This document shows positions 53,678 to 62,860 of a stretch of DNA of 64,000 nt, piece by piece. The translations under genes and the position numbers were made by a program. The stretch is from Luteolibacter ambystomatis. GTDB lineage: Bacteria; Verrucomicrobiota; Verrucomicrobiia; Verrucomicrobiales; Akkermansiaceae. The stretch's first letter is position 1. Each line of letters begins with the position of its first letter. Where the stretch lies: contig NZ_CP073100.1 of the NCBI RefSeq assembly GCF_018137965.1, positions 496,001 through 560,000 on the forward strand, in the 5' to 3' direction. The notes beneath the pieces were generated by a model. It saw only the letters and a list, made by a program, of their open reading frames with translations, was not told the DNA's origin and ran no database searches.

Positions 53678-54136
53678 ATGGAACCACCCGTCATCGTCGA
53701 GCCCGGATCTCCCGTCAGGCAGTTTGCCGTCATGCTGCCCAACCGGGCCGGTGCCTTGGCCGCGCTTGTGAAGCTGCTCCGCACCTCCGCCATCGAGGTG
53801 CTCGGTCTGAGCGTTCAGGATTCCCGGGACGCCACCATCGCCCGCCTCATTCTCAGTGATCCGGATACCGCCGAGCACATCTTCATCGAGAAGGGGATCC
53901 CGCACACCACGTGCGACGTCATTGTGGTCGCCCTGCGTGAGTCGGGTCCGGGTTTGCTCCAGTGTCTCGATCACCTGATGGGCGCGGAGACCAACATCGA
54001 TTTCGCGTATTCGCTGATGCCCGGTCCGGAAGGCCGCTCGATGCTGGCCATGCACGTGGAGGACTATGAATTCGCCGTCACGGTGCTTCAGACCAGCGGC
54101 TTCAAGCTGATGTATCAGGAGGACCTGAGCCGTTAG
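53678..54136 (+). CDS. ACT-domain protein (acetolactate synthase small-subunit-like)
   Basis: 152 residues carrying two ACT-type folds: the first is VRQFAVMLPNRAGALAALVK (strand-loop-helix with the NRAGAL ligand-loop motif), the second SMLAMHVEDYEFAVTVLQTS. Such proteins bind an amino acid and regulate a partner enzyme. It is shorter and more divergent than typical IlvH, so the partner is not known; regulation of an amino-acid or nucleotide enzyme is inferred. It begins 14 bases after the ankyrin gene and ends 38 bases from the convergent DedA gene. Confidence 0.78.
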   Translation: MEPPVIVEPGSPVRQFAVMLPNRAGALAALVKLLRTSAIEVLGLSVQDSRDATIARLILSDPDTAEHIFIEKGIPHTTCDVIVVALRESGPGLLQCLDHLMGAETNIDFAYSLMPGPEGRSMLAMHVEDYEFAVTVLQTSGFKLMYQEDLSR

Positions 54137-54174
54137 CGGACTCTTTGCTCCATCGTTGCAGGGAATCAGAAACC

Positions 54175-54837
54175 TTACTCGGCGGTTTCTCCGGCAACCT
54201 TGTTCCGCGCGCGGAGTTTCGCGCGCAGCAGCTCGATCACCATCGGGAGCAGCGAGATGCCGATGATCGCGAGCACGACGATCTCGAAGTTGTTTTTCAC
54301 AAACGGCTTGTCCCCGAGGAACCAACCCGCGGGTAGAATCAGGCCGACCCACAGCAGCGATCCGCAGCAACTGAACAGGATGAATTTGCGGAACGGCATC
54401 GCGCCACTGCCCGCGACGAAAGGAGCGAAGGTGCGGACGATGGGCACGAAGCGTGCCATGATCAGGGTCTTGGCCCCGTAGGTGTCGTAGAAGCGGTGCG
54501 TCTTTTCCAGATAGCTTGGTTTGACGATCTTCGGAAACCGGTGGGTGAGCCATTTGCCCAAAGTACGACCGATCCAGTAGTTGGTGGTGTCCCCGATGGC
54601 CGCGGCTGCCAGCAGCGTGACGGCGGCGATCCATACGTTCAACCCGGAGGCCTCGTTGGCGGAAATCGCGCCGATGGCGAAAAGGAGCGAATCGCCCGGC
54701 AGGAACGGAGTGATGACCAGTCCCGTTTCGCAGAACACGATCAGGAACAACAGTCCGTAAACCAGCGAGCCGTGGTCGCGTGTGAAGTCGTGGAGGTGGT
54801 CCTGCAGGTGCAGGAAGAAATCGAGGATTTCCTTCAT
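54175..54837 (-). CDS. DedA family membrane protein
   Basis: 220 residues with the DedA/VTT core: an N-terminal hydrophobic helix, FCETGLVITPFLPGDSLLFAI, GDTTNYWIGRTLG, and FVPIVRTFAPFVAGSGAMPF (the paired re-entrant segments typical of the family). DedA proteins translocate or flip undecaprenyl-phosphate or polar lipids and affect membrane homeostasis. It follows gpsA by 15 bases and forms the end of the plsY-gpsA-dedA unit, a grouping that fits lipid synthesis. A short basic C-terminus (LLRAKLRARNKVAGE) lies in the cytoplasm. Confidence 0.93.
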   Translation of the reverse strand: MKEILDFFLHLQDHLHDFTRDHGSLVYGLLFLIVFCETGLVITPFLPGDSLLFAIGAISANEASGLNVWIAAVTLLAAAAIGDTTNYWIGRTLGKWLTHRFPKIVKPSYLEKTHRFYDTYGAKTLIMARFVPIVRTFAPFVAGSGAMPFRKFILFSCCGSLLWVGLILPAGWFLGDKPFVKNNFEIVVLAIIGISLLPMVIELLRAKLRARNKVAGETAE

Positions 54838-54852
54838 GGGGAGGGAGGAGGA

Positions 54853-55860
54853 TCAGGAATGGGTGGAATCGGTTTCCGGGCGGGGATCGCGCGTCAGCAG
54901 CTCGTGCATGGCGCGGGCGGCGGGTTTGTCTTGGTAGAGGATGCCATGGACGGCATCGATGATCGGGGTGCGGACGCCTGCCTTGCGGGCGGCATCATGG
55001 ATGGAGAGCGTGTTGGGCACGCCTTCCGCGACCATGCCCAGTGAATTGACGGCTTCTTCCAATGTCTTGCCTTGGCCGAGCGCGTATCCGACACGGTGGT
55101 TGCGCGAGTGTTCCGAGAAGCAGGTGACGATGAGGTCGCCCATGCCGGACAAGCCTGAGAATGTCTCGATCTGGCCGCCGAGCGCCACGCCGAGACGGGT
55201 CATTTCCGCGAGCGCGCGTGTGACCAGCGCGGCCACCGCATTGTCGCCGACTCCCAGACCGTGGGCGATGCCGGCGGCGATGGCGAAGACGTTCTTCACC
55301 GCGCCACCGAGTTCGATCCCGGCGACATCCTCACTGGTGTAGGAGCGGAAATGCGGCAGGGTGAAAAGCTCCTGGAGACGGACGGCGAGCGCGGGATCAT
55401 CGGAGCCGATCACCGCGCAGGTGGCGAGCTGGTGGGCGATTTCCTCGGCGTGATTCGGGCCGGAGATCGCGGCGATGGGGTTTTCCGGAAACACCTCGCG
55501 CAGGATCTGGCTCATGCGCTCGCCGGTGGCTTTCTCGATGCCCTTCGCGCACGACAGAAGCACGGTGGATGCGGGCAGGCCTCGCTTCGCCAGTTCTTCG
55601 GCGATGGCGCGGGTGGCGGATGTGGGCACCACGAACAGCACCAGCGGATGATTCAGCGCCTCTCCCAGATCGGTGGTGCCGCGGATATTGTCCGCGAGCG
55701 TCACATCCCTGAGATAGTTGGGATTCCGGTGTTCCTTGGAAATGGCGACGGCGGTGGCGGGATCGCGGCCGATGATCACCGCCTCGCTTAATTTTGGTGC
55801 GAGCAGGGTGGCGAGGGCGGTGCCGAAGGAGCCTGAGCCGAGGATGGCGGCGGAAGTCAC
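54853..55860 (-). CDS. gpsA: NAD(P)H-dependent glycerol-3-phosphate dehydrogenase
   Basis: 335 residues. It reduces dihydroxyacetone phosphate to sn-glycerol-3-phosphate for phospholipid synthesis. The N-terminal nucleotide-binding loop is ILGSGSFGTALATLL (GxGxxG), the substrate region has SCAKGIEK and ISGPNHAEEIAHQLA, and the catalytic lysine lies in LGGAVKNVFAIAAGIAHGL. Its length matches E. coli GpsA (339). It is encoded directly after plsY (19-base gap), the enzyme that uses its product, and before dedA. Confidence 0.96.
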   Translation of the reverse strand: MTSAAILGSGSFGTALATLLAPKLSEAVIIGRDPATAVAISKEHRNPNYLRDVTLADNIRGTTDLGEALNHPLVLFVVPTSATRAIAEELAKRGLPASTVLLSCAKGIEKATGERMSQILREVFPENPIAAISGPNHAEEIAHQLATCAVIGSDDPALAVRLQELFTLPHFRSYTSEDVAGIELGGAVKNVFAIAAGIAHGLGVGDNAVAALVTRALAEMTRLGVALGGQIETFSGLSGMGDLIVTCFSEHSRNHRVGYALGQGKTLEEAVNSLGMVAEGVPNTLSIHDAARKAGVRTPIIDAVHGILYQDKPAARAMHELLTRDPRPETDSTHS

Positions 55861-55879
55861 GGGCGGGCGGAAATAGGGT

Positions 55880-56590
55880 TCAGGCGTTGCGCTTCGACTT
55901 CGGCTGGAAGCGGTTTTCGGTGCCTTTCATCAGGCGCTGGATGTTCGAGCGATGTTTCCAGATCGCGAGCACCGCGATCACCACGGAGAAGGCGAAGAGA
56001 GGTTTGTTCCAGGTGCCGTTCGCCAGTTTGCCATGGAAAGCGGAGCCCGCGATGGTCAGAATGGGAAGGAACGCCGCAGCCCCGATGCTGGCCACGGAGA
56101 CGTAGCGGGTGATGGCGAAGAGCAGCAGCCACACTACGATCAGAATCACCACGGCGGCGGGCATGAGGGCGATCAGGACTCCGGCGGAGGTGGCGATGCC
56201 CTTGCCGCCCTTGAAGCCGACCCAAGGCGAGTAGTTGTGGCCGAGGATCGCACACAGGCCCGTGAAGACCTGGAAGAGCTGGGCTTTCCACTGGAGATCG
56301 GCGGGGAGTTCCAGCGCTTTGGAAAGCAGCGGCTTGATGGTCATCGCCTCGCTGGCTCCCACATAACGGATCAGGGTGATGCCGAGCAGGGTAGGGATCA
56401 GGCCCTTGAGCGCATCAAGGAAGAGGCAGGTGATGCCGTATTTTTTCCCGACCACGCGCAGGACGTTGGTCGCACCGATATTGCCGGAGCCATGCTGGCG
56501 GATGTCGATGCCCTTGGCCTTTGCGATCAGCAGGCCGAAGGGGATGGAACCGAACAAAAACGCGATCAGCGGGCAGAGCCAGAGTTGCAT
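55880..56590 (-). CDS. plsY: Glycerol-3-phosphate acyltransferase PlsY
   Basis: 236 residues, a multi-pass inner-membrane enzyme that transfers the acyl group from acyl-phosphate to glycerol-3-phosphate, the first step in phospholipid synthesis. Signatures are GSIPFGLLIAKAKGIDIRQH, GSGNIGATNVLR and GHNYSPWVGFKGGKGIATS. It is about 30 residues longer than E. coli PlsY, with an insert between the second and third helices and a basic C-terminus (ENRFQPKSKRNA). A promoter-like pair GTGACA (56622-56627)/TTTACC (56601-56606) ends ten bases before the ATG. Confidence 0.95.
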   Translation of the reverse strand: MQLWLCPLIAFLFGSIPFGLLIAKAKGIDIRQHGSGNIGATNVLRVVGKKYGITCLFLDALKGLIPTLLGITLIRYVGASEAMTIKPLLSKALELPADLQWKAQLFQVFTGLCAILGHNYSPWVGFKGGKGIATSAGVLIALMPAAVVILIVVWLLLFAITRYVSVASIGAAAFLPILTIAGSAFHGKLANGTWNKPLFAFSVVIAVLAIWKHRSNIQRLMKGTENRFQPKSKRNA

Positions 56591-56600
56591 CGGCGCTCTG

Positions 56601-56627
56601 GGTAAAGGAAAGCCGGGCCGCTGTCAC
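56601..56627 (-). promoter_or_regulatory. Candidate plsY promoter
   Basis: Minus strand: GTGACA (56622-56627), 15 bases, TTTACC (56601-56606), then ten bases to the ATG at 56590. A one-base shift of the -10 (TTACCC) gives a 16-base spacer. Near-leaderless geometry. Confidence 0.4.
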
Positions 56628-56654
56628 CCCCATAGGCGGACTTCCCCGAAAACG

Positions 56655-56681
56655 AAAAAGCGCGGGTCGGCCGACCCGCGC
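56655..56681 (-). terminator. Rho-independent terminator after the cyclophilin gene
   Basis: A perfect 22-base palindrome with an 11-bp arm, GCGCGGGTCGG/CCGACCCGCGC (56660-56681), is followed on the minus strand by TTTTT (56655-56659). It starts 28 bases after the stop codon at 56709. Confidence 0.85.
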
Positions 56682-56708
56682 CTTGGGAAATCGTCAATTC
56701 CGCTGGTC

Positions 56709-57359
56709 TTACTTCGCCACTTCAATCGATTCGATGACCACCGGTTCGATCGGCACATCGTTCGAGGGCATGCGCATCGGCTGGCCGGTGCCCGGGTGCT
56801 TCATGGAAAGGTCGGACTGGCGGGTGGGCACGCCCTTGATCTGGTCCACCACGTCCATGCCCTCCACCACCTTGCCGAAGACGGCGTAGCCACCGTTTTT
56901 CGGGTAGTCCAGGTCGGGATTGTCCACGACGTTCACGAAGAACTGGCTGGTGGCGCTGTCGATGTCCGCGGTGCGGGCCATCGCCACGGTGCCGCGCAGG
57001 TTCTTGAGGCCGTTCTGGCCTTCGTTCTTGATCGGTTTCTCCACGTCCTTCTGCATCAGGCGGCCGTTCGCCGCCGCGAAACCGCCACCCTGGATCATGA
57101 AGGTGGGGATCACACGGTGGAAGGTGGTGCCGTCGTAGAACTTCTTGTTCACGTAGCTGAGGAAGTTCTCGACACTGATGGGGGCCTTTTCGCGGTTCAG
57201 TTCGATGACGAAGTTGCCCTTGGAGGTTTTCACGCGGACTTTTTCGACCTTTGCGGGAGCCGCCGGCTTGGCATCGGCGGCGGGTTTGTCCTTGGATTCC
57301 TCCGCGTGCGCACAGAGTGGCAGGAGAAGCAGGGCGAGAATGGCGGAACGTCGTTTCAT
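56709..57359 (-). CDS. Exported cyclophilin-type peptidyl-prolyl cis-trans isomerase
   Basis: 216 residues with a signal peptide ([19 protein letters not shown]). It catalyses cis-trans isomerisation of proline bonds, probably in the periplasm. Cyclophilin signatures are [30 protein letters not shown] and [18 protein letters not shown]. An Ala/Lys/Pro linker (about 20-40) lies between signal and domain. It stands alone with a strong promoter and terminator, transcribed away from dinB. Confidence 0.94.
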   Translation of the reverse strand: MKRRSAILALLLLPLCAHAEESKDKPAADAKPAAPAKVEKVRVKTSKGNFVIELNREKAPISVENFLSYVNKKFYDGTTFHRVIPTFMIQGGGFAAANGRLMQKDVEKPIKNEGQNGLKNLRGTVAMARTADIDSATSQFFVNVVDNPDLDYPKNGGYAVFGKVVEGMDVVDQIKGVPTRQSDLSMKHPGTGQPMRMPSNDVPIEPVVIESIEVAK

Positions 57360-57367
57360 CGGCTAAG

Positions 57368-57396
57368 TCTCTAGGTCAAGAATCCTGCGCACGCAA
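57368..57396 (-). promoter_or_regulatory. Leaderless promoter of the cyclophilin gene
   Basis: Minus strand: TTGCGT (57391-57396), 17 bases, TAGAGA (57368-57373), then eight bases to the ATG at 57359. Confidence 0.55.
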
Positions 57397-57405
57397 GACA
57401 GCCCC

Positions 57406-58452
57406 ATGCGGAAAATCATCCATATCGACATGGATTGCTTCTACGCCGCCATCGAGGAGCGGGAGAATCCGGCTTTGCGCGGGCGACCGCTCGCGGTCGG
57501 GGGAAGCCGCCGCCGCGGGGTGCTGACGACGGCGAACTACGAAGCGCGGAAATACGGCTGCCGCTCGGCCATGCCGGTCTTCAAGGCGTTGGAATTGTGC
57601 CCGCATCTCATTCTCGTGCCCGTGCGCTTCGATCTCTATCGGGCGGAAAGCGCGCGCATCCGGGCGATTTTCGGGCGCTTCACGGATGCCATAGAGCCGT
57701 TGTCGCTGGATGAGGCCTATCTGGATGTCTCCCACCTCCAGAGCGATGGCTCGGTGATCGCCCGTGAAATCCGCACCCAGATCCGCGAGGAAACCGGCCT
57801 GACAGCGTCGGCAGGCATCGCTCCCAACAAGATGGTGGCGAAGATCGCCAGCGACTGGAACAAGCCGGACGGCCAATTCCAGGTCACGGAGAAAGAAGTG
57901 GATGCTTTCGTGGCTGCCCTGCCGGTGGGACGTTTGTGGGGAGTCGGCAGGCGCGGGCGGGAGGAGCTGGCCACGTTCGGAGTCGAGACCTGCGCCGATC
58001 TGCGGAAGTTCGACCGCATCGAGCTGGCGAAACGCTTCGGCAAATGGGGGCTCGAATTGTGGAACCTCTGCCGCGGGATCGATGACCGGCCGGTACGGCC
58101 GGACCGGACCCGCAAATCGATCGGCTCGGAGGAAACTTTCTCGGAGAATGTCCTGACCGCCCAAGCGGCGTTGCCGCCGATGCGTGCGCTACTGGAGGGT
58201 TTGAAAGAAGATCTGTCCCGCCATCACTCTGACCGGGTGGTGAAAGGGCTGGTGGTGAAGCTGAAGTTCTCCGACTTCACCCGCACCACCGCCGAGCGCG
58301 CGCACCCGAGGATCGATGAGGAGATTTTCGAGGAACTGCTGATGGAAGCGTGGAAGCGCGGTGGTGGGAAACCGGTCCGTCTGATCGGGGTGGCCCTCCG
58401 TTTCGAAGATCCCGATGCCGCCGAGCAGATGGAGTTTTTCGGCGGCGGCTAG
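57406..58452 (+). CDS. dinB: DNA polymerase IV (DinB)
   Basis: 348 residues, a Y-family translesion polymerase of typical length. The catalytic motifs are IIHIDMDCFYAAIEERE near the N-terminus (the DMDxFxA aspartates), the conserved Tyr/Arg in GVLTTANYEARKYG, and SLDEAYLDV (the SxDE motif). The little-finger domain is complete through the end. It bypasses lesions with low fidelity. It is transcribed divergently from the cyclophilin gene. No LexA-type box was recognised upstream, and the -10 placement is unclear. It converges with the BatD gene. Confidence 0.95.
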   Translation: MRKIIHIDMDCFYAAIEERENPALRGRPLAVGGSRRRGVLTTANYEARKYGCRSAMPVFKALELCPHLILVPVRFDLYRAESARIRAIFGRFTDAIEPLSLDEAYLDVSHLQSDGSVIAREIRTQIREETGLTASAGIAPNKMVAKIASDWNKPDGQFQVTEKEVDAFVAALPVGRLWGVGRRGREELATFGVETCADLRKFDRIELAKRFGKWGLELWNLCRGIDDRPVRPDRTRKSIGSEETFSENVLTAQAALPPMRALLEGLKEDLSRHHSDRVVKGLVVKLKFSDFTRTTAERAHPRIDEEIFEELLMEAWKRGGGKPVRLIGVALRFEDPDAAEQMEFFGGG

Positions 58453-58456
58453 CGCC

Positions 58457-60922
58457 TCACGTGCTGCGGCTGTCGGCGTCCGGCTTGTGGAGTTTGGGCG
58501 CTTCCGGCTTCTTGTCCGGCACCACTTTTTCCACATCCTCGGCCGGGATCCAGCCGCGGGTTTTGGTGGCGAAGCTGACGTAGAGCCAGGCACCGCGATC
58601 CTTGATGATTTCGCACAGCGAGCCGACCCGGGCGTCGATGATTTCCTGGGAGGTGCGGGATGCCTCGGAGTGGAGGGCGGAGTCTTCGTTGACCACCACC
58701 GCCTGCCGGGTGAGCGGAGCGAAGCGTGAATCGTCCGGATAGTAGTGGGAACCGAGCGCACCAGCGGCGGCAATCATCGGCCCGAGGACCAAGCCGATCA
58801 CCGCGGGGATGCGGGCCTTCGAACCCGCACGGGTGGCGAGGCAGACCAGCACTCCGAGCACGACCATCCAGACACCGGCCCATAGGGTATTGCGCCACGT
58901 CTGCAATTGGAGGCGGGTGAGCGCATACTGGTAGTCGTCCCACTTGACGGATACCGAGCCGTACTTGCGCTCGATGAAGCGGAGGTTCTGGAGTGCCTCC
59001 GCGTGGGAGGAATCCTTTTCCAAGGCACGGCGGTAGTAGAGCGCGGCATGACCCGGAACGCCCATCCGGTAGCAGGCGTTGCCGATGTTGTAGAGCGTGT
59101 CCGCGGAAAGACGGTCGAAGGGCCCGGCATCCAGCCACATTTGGATGGCCTTTTCATATTCGGCGGAGTCGTAGGCCGCCACGGCCTCGGTTTGGAGTTG
59201 TTCGTCGCCCGCGGCTTTAGAGTCGGAAGAGAATCCGAACCATGCGACCGCGATCCATAGCCATGCGAACTTGCGGATGACCTTGAGGATGGAGCTGCGT
59301 CGAGAGCGGTCGCCTTTGGCATCCGGAGAGCCTTCGCCACGGTAGCAGGTGGCATCGCGCTCCTCCAGGATCGCATGCAGCGAGGAATCCTGTGTCGCGG
59401 CCTTGGGCAGCCACTGTTCGATGAAGCGTCCGGCCTGGCGCAGGAAAGACGGGTGGTCGGCTGTGGAGACCCGTTCAAGCTCGCGGAATGCCTGGCGGCG
59501 GGCCGCCACTTCCGGCTCGATTCGGAATTTCGGTCCGGCTTTCATCCAAATGGCCTTGATGATGAGCAGCAGGGCGACAAGACCCGGGACGAGTTGCCAG
59601 GTCCACGACGGAAACCGGGTGGCACCGGGTAAAACGATGCGGGCGGGCTGAACCAGGCCGAGGATGTCGTTCATCTTTTCCACCGGGATGCCCGCGGCTT
59701 GGGGAGGTGCCAGTGGAGCGGAAGCCAACGGCTTTTCTTTCAAGGAGGGCAGCAACTTGAGCGGGATGGGCGGGGTCTCGATCGTCTTGTACTGGGCAAG
59801 CTGCGGATCGAAGTAAACGAGCTGGAAGCCAGGTACGGAGGCCTTGTCACCGAGAGGACGCATGAACTGGTGGAATGTCACCGAGCCGGTCTCCTGACGG
59901 CGTTCGTCACCGCGTTGCTCGGCGGACGCTTCGTAGATTTTCCAGCCATCGGCATCCTTCGGCTTCGGCGCGGTCATGCCATCCAGATTTCCGGTGCCGG
60001 TGACCGTCACGTCCACGGACAGGGGATCGCCCTCGCGCAGCTCGGTCTGCGTGGTCTTGGACGACATGGTGAAGCTGCCCACGGCATTGACGAAACCGGC
60101 GGGAGCGCCTTCCGGCAGTTTCTTCGCCTGAAGATCGAATTTCGGAATCGCGAGGAACACCGGCGTGGGTGACATGCGCGGGAATGGATCGTTCACGATC
60201 GTGCGGAGCATCAGCCGCAGATTGGCCGGGCCGATGCTCACGGTGCCGGAGCGGGTGGCGGACATCGAACTCGGATAGGCCACGGAAATATAAGACCGGC
60301 CGAGGATGTTGGTCTGTCCCCACGAGCCGGAGGGTTCGAAGCGCCAGCAGGCGATGCCATCCCGCTCGAATTCCGGAATGCCCCAGTCTTCCACGGGAAT
60401 GTCCCGCGGGATGTAGAGCTTGATTTCCACCGGCACAGTTTCGCCTTCGTAGGGATTGTCCTTCAGCGGGTGGAAGGAGGCGGAATAGCGCATCTTCTGG
60501 TCGCCCACGCTGGCTTCCGACCATTTCAATTCGTCCGGATTGAAGACAGTGAACTCCTGGGGAGGAGTAGTGTAGGTTTTTCCGTCGAGCTGCAGGGTGA
60601 TGGCCGGGATGATGTGGCGGCCTTCCTTGTAGGATGAGATGAGGAAAGGGAACACATAGCCGCTGCGCCGGGCGGAGATCATCCGTGGTTCAGGCTGGCC
60701 GGCCTCGATTTTCACGTCCGGCACCTGCGGCACCGCGGGGCTGCGTTCGAGCCGCGGCATGCCATTGAGGATCGCGATATCCAAGCTCGCGGTTTCTCCG
60801 CGTGCGAGGAAACGGCTGGACATGGTCGCCTGTACCGCGATCTGCGCGGAAGCGGTGGAAGTGATGAACGCCAGGAACGCGAGAGCGCGTCCGGCAGTGC
60901 GGATGAAATCTGTGATCCTCAT
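58457..60922 (-). CDS. batD: BatD-BatE fusion (aerotolerance protein with TPR and SH3 domains)
   Basis: 821 residues from the ATG at 60922 (TGA-C-ATG junction with the upstream gene). Signal peptide about 1-26, then BatD beta-sandwich domains (RSGYVFPFLISSYKEGRHIIP, TGNLDGMTAPKPKDADGWKI) and a transmembrane helix (about 520-540). After a second hydrophobic segment comes a TPR part (AEYEKAIQMWLDAGPFDRLS, DTLYNIGNACYRMGVPGHAA), a membrane pair and a terminal SH3-like domain (FAPLTRQAVVVNEDSALHSE). In Bacteroidota BatD and BatE are usually separate genes; here they are one polypeptide. The operon is linked to oxygen tolerance and envelope integrity; the mechanism is not known. Confidence 0.83.
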   Translation of the reverse strand: MRITDFIRTAGRALAFLAFITSTASAQIAVQATMSSRFLARGETASLDIAILNGMPRLERSPAVPQVPDVKIEAGQPEPRMISARRSGYVFPFLISSYKEGRHIIPAITLQLDGKTYTTPPQEFTVFNPDELKWSEASVGDQKMRYSASFHPLKDNPYEGETVPVEIKLYIPRDIPVEDWGIPEFERDGIACWRFEPSGSWGQTNILGRSYISVAYPSSMSATRSGTVSIGPANLRLMLRTIVNDPFPRMSPTPVFLAIPKFDLQAKKLPEGAPAGFVNAVGSFTMSSKTTQTELREGDPLSVDVTVTGTGNLDGMTAPKPKDADGWKIYEASAEQRGDERRQETGSVTFHQFMRPLGDKASVPGFQLVYFDPQLAQYKTIETPPIPLKLLPSLKEKPLASAPLAPPQAAGIPVEKMNDILGLVQPARIVLPGATRFPSWTWQLVPGLVALLLIIKAIWMKAGPKFRIEPEVAARRQAFRELERVSTADHPSFLRQAGRFIEQWLPKAATQDSSLHAILEERDATCYRGEGSPDAKGDRSRRSSILKVIRKFAWLWIAVAWFGFSSDSKAAGDEQLQTEAVAAYDSAEYEKAIQMWLDAGPFDRLSADTLYNIGNACYRMGVPGHAALYYRRALEKDSSHAEALQNLRFIERKYGSVSVKWDDYQYALTRLQLQTWRNTLWAGVWMVVLGVLVCLATRAGSKARIPAVIGLVLGPMIAAAGALGSHYYPDDSRFAPLTRQAVVVNEDSALHSEASRTSQEIIDARVGSLCEIIKDRGAWLYVSFATKTRGWIPAEDVEKVVPDKKPEAPKLHKPDADSRST

Positions 60923-60923
60923 G

Positions 60924-62858
60924 TCACCAATCTTTCTCTGGTCCCAAATGGTTTCTCCGGTTGCCTTGGGCGGTCGGGCCTTTCTGCAGATCCTCGTTTT
61001 CGCCAAGGAGGCGCTTCGCGCGTTCCTGCGGGGTCTCGCCTGGACGTTTCTCGTCCTTGCCGTTCTTTCCCTTGTCCTTGTCTTTTTCGTCGCCGCCCTT
61101 GCCTTTGCCTTTTTCGTCGCCGTTTGAACCGTTGCCCTTCTTGTCGCCACCTTCGCCCTTGTCGCCGGGCTGGCCGTCACCCTCGCCGTCGCCATCCTCG
61201 CCTTCGGGTTGGCCGGGGCCCTGGCCCATCTCCTGCGGGATCTGCTGCTGGGATTCCTGCTGCTGTTCTTTCAGCAGCTCTTCCAGTCGCTCCAGATAGC
61301 GTACCGTGAGGGCACGGTTCTGGGCGGCGTCCTTGTCGCTAGGCAGCAGCTTCAGGGCGGAATTGTAGTGCCGGATCGCATCCGTCCAATTGACGATGAG
61401 GGAATTGAAAAAGGTGTAGCTCTCGGTGTCACCGGCTTCCGGCACTTCCTTTTCGGCGAGTTCCTTCAGCTTCGCTTTCACCAGCGCGTCAAAGGCTTCG
61501 GTGTCTTCCGGCGCCGGATCGGGATAGGTCTCATTGCCGAGAGATTGCCAGCCGAGATGGAAGAGCGAGGCTCCGGCGCCAAGGTGGGCATTGCGCGCCA
61601 CGTCGGCATTGTCCGACATCAGCGCGCCGCTGTAGGCTTCCGCGGCCTTGCGAAACTCAGCCCCCTTGTAGGCGGCTTCTCCTTCCGCAAGACGGTAGCG
61701 GTAGGAGTCCTCCTTTCGTTTCGAACCTTCCGCGAGGTCGTGATACCCGTTCCGGGCCTCCTCGAAATGGCCGTTGCCCACGGCCAGCCTGGCCTCCTGT
61801 GGTGAGGCGGCTCCGGAGGTCGAAACCGTGCCTGCCATGGTGGCTGCCACCGCGGTCCGGGTGGCGATCGGACGCCAGCGGGTGGCGAAGAGGATGGAGA
61901 TCAGCAACGAGATGATCGCGGGACCTACGAGCCATTGATAGAACTCCACGGTGACTTTCTTTTCGCGTCCTTGTAGTTCGAATTGATCGATATCGGACAG
62001 CGCGGACTGTGCCAGGGCGGGGATGTCCACGCCGGTACCGGCGACCACGAAGCGGCCCTTGGTGCCTTCCGCGATCTTCCTGAGAACCTCCGGCTGCATC
62101 TGGCTTAGGACCGTGCGGCCCTGTCGGTCGTGGAACCTGCCACCCGGCATGCCGGGATCGGGCACTTCCGCGCCGCTCTCAGTGCCGACTCCGACCGTGA
62201 AGATGTAGACGCCGGCCTTGGTGGCTTCGTCGAGGACATCGTCGAGCGAGCCATCGTGTTTCTCTCCATCACTGATGAAGACCAGGGCGTTGTTGTGGAC
62301 GCCGGTTTTCTTGAGTGCTTCGATGGAGAACTTCAGGGCCTCGACGACGTTCGAGCCACCGGTGGGAATCCACGTTTCGTCGATCTGATCGACCGTTTCC
62401 TTCACGGCACCGTGATCGACGGTCAGCGGCGCGAAGAGATAGGGAGTGCCCGCGAAGCCGACCAGGCCCATGCGGTCGTTTGGCATCGCCTCCATCATTT
62501 CATAGATGATGGCCTTGCCCTGGGACAGCCGGTCCGGTTTCACATCGTCCACCCGCATGCTGCGGGACAGGTCGAGGGCGAAGAGAATGTTGCGGCCCTT
62601 CACCGTCTCCGACCTGGTTCCGGCATCACCCTGGGGCTTTGCCAGTGCTCCGATCAGCAGCGCCAGCGAAACCAGCAGGAACAACAGGGACAGCCAGTGG
62701 CCGAATGCTTCCGTTTTTTTCAGCAGGGCCGGACGCAGGCGGTTCGCCACGAAGGCCTGCCAGCGGCGGCTGCGCAGGCGCGCGGTCACCATCGCTACGA
62801 TTCCGAGCAGCGGAACCAGCGCCAATAGGAACAGCCATCGTGGATCGGCGAGGCTCAT
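60924..62858 (-). CDS. batB: BatB-BatC fusion (VWA domain plus TPR)
   Basis: 644 residues from the ATG at 62858, just after the BatA stop. The N-terminal membrane segments are followed by a von Willebrand A domain (MIDAS motif FALDLSRSM) to about residue 290, a further membrane helix (VGPAIISLLISILFATRW) and then BatC-type TPR helices (about 360-500). The last ~100 residues are very hydrophilic, rich in Gln, Gly, Glu, Lys and Asp (nt about 60930-61230). The VWA domain binds a divalent metal and probably a protein partner in the periplasm. The fusion suggests the BatB and BatC functions act as one unit. Confidence 0.85.
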   Translation of the reverse strand: MSLADPRWLFLLALVPLLGIVAMVTARLRSRRWQAFVANRLRPALLKKTEAFGHWLSLLFLLVSLALLIGALAKPQGDAGTRSETVKGRNILFALDLSRSMRVDDVKPDRLSQGKAIIYEMMEAMPNDRMGLVGFAGTPYLFAPLTVDHGAVKETVDQIDETWIPTGGSNVVEALKFSIEALKKTGVHNNALVFISDGEKHDGSLDDVLDEATKAGVYIFTVGVGTESGAEVPDPGMPGGRFHDRQGRTVLSQMQPEVLRKIAEGTKGRFVVAGTGVDIPALAQSALSDIDQFELQGREKKVTVEFYQWLVGPAIISLLISILFATRWRPIATRTAVAATMAGTVSTSGAASPQEARLAVGNGHFEEARNGYHDLAEGSKRKEDSYRYRLAEGEAAYKGAEFRKAAEAYSGALMSDNADVARNAHLGAGASLFHLGWQSLGNETYPDPAPEDTEAFDALVKAKLKELAEKEVPEAGDTESYTFFNSLIVNWTDAIRHYNSALKLLPSDKDAAQNRALTVRYLERLEELLKEQQQESQQQIPQEMGQGPGQPEGEDGDGEGDGQPGDKGEGGDKKGNGSNGDEKGKGKGGDEKDKDKGKNGKDEKRPGETPQERAKRLLGENEDLQKGPTAQGNRRNHLGPEKDW

Positions 62859-62860
62859 GG

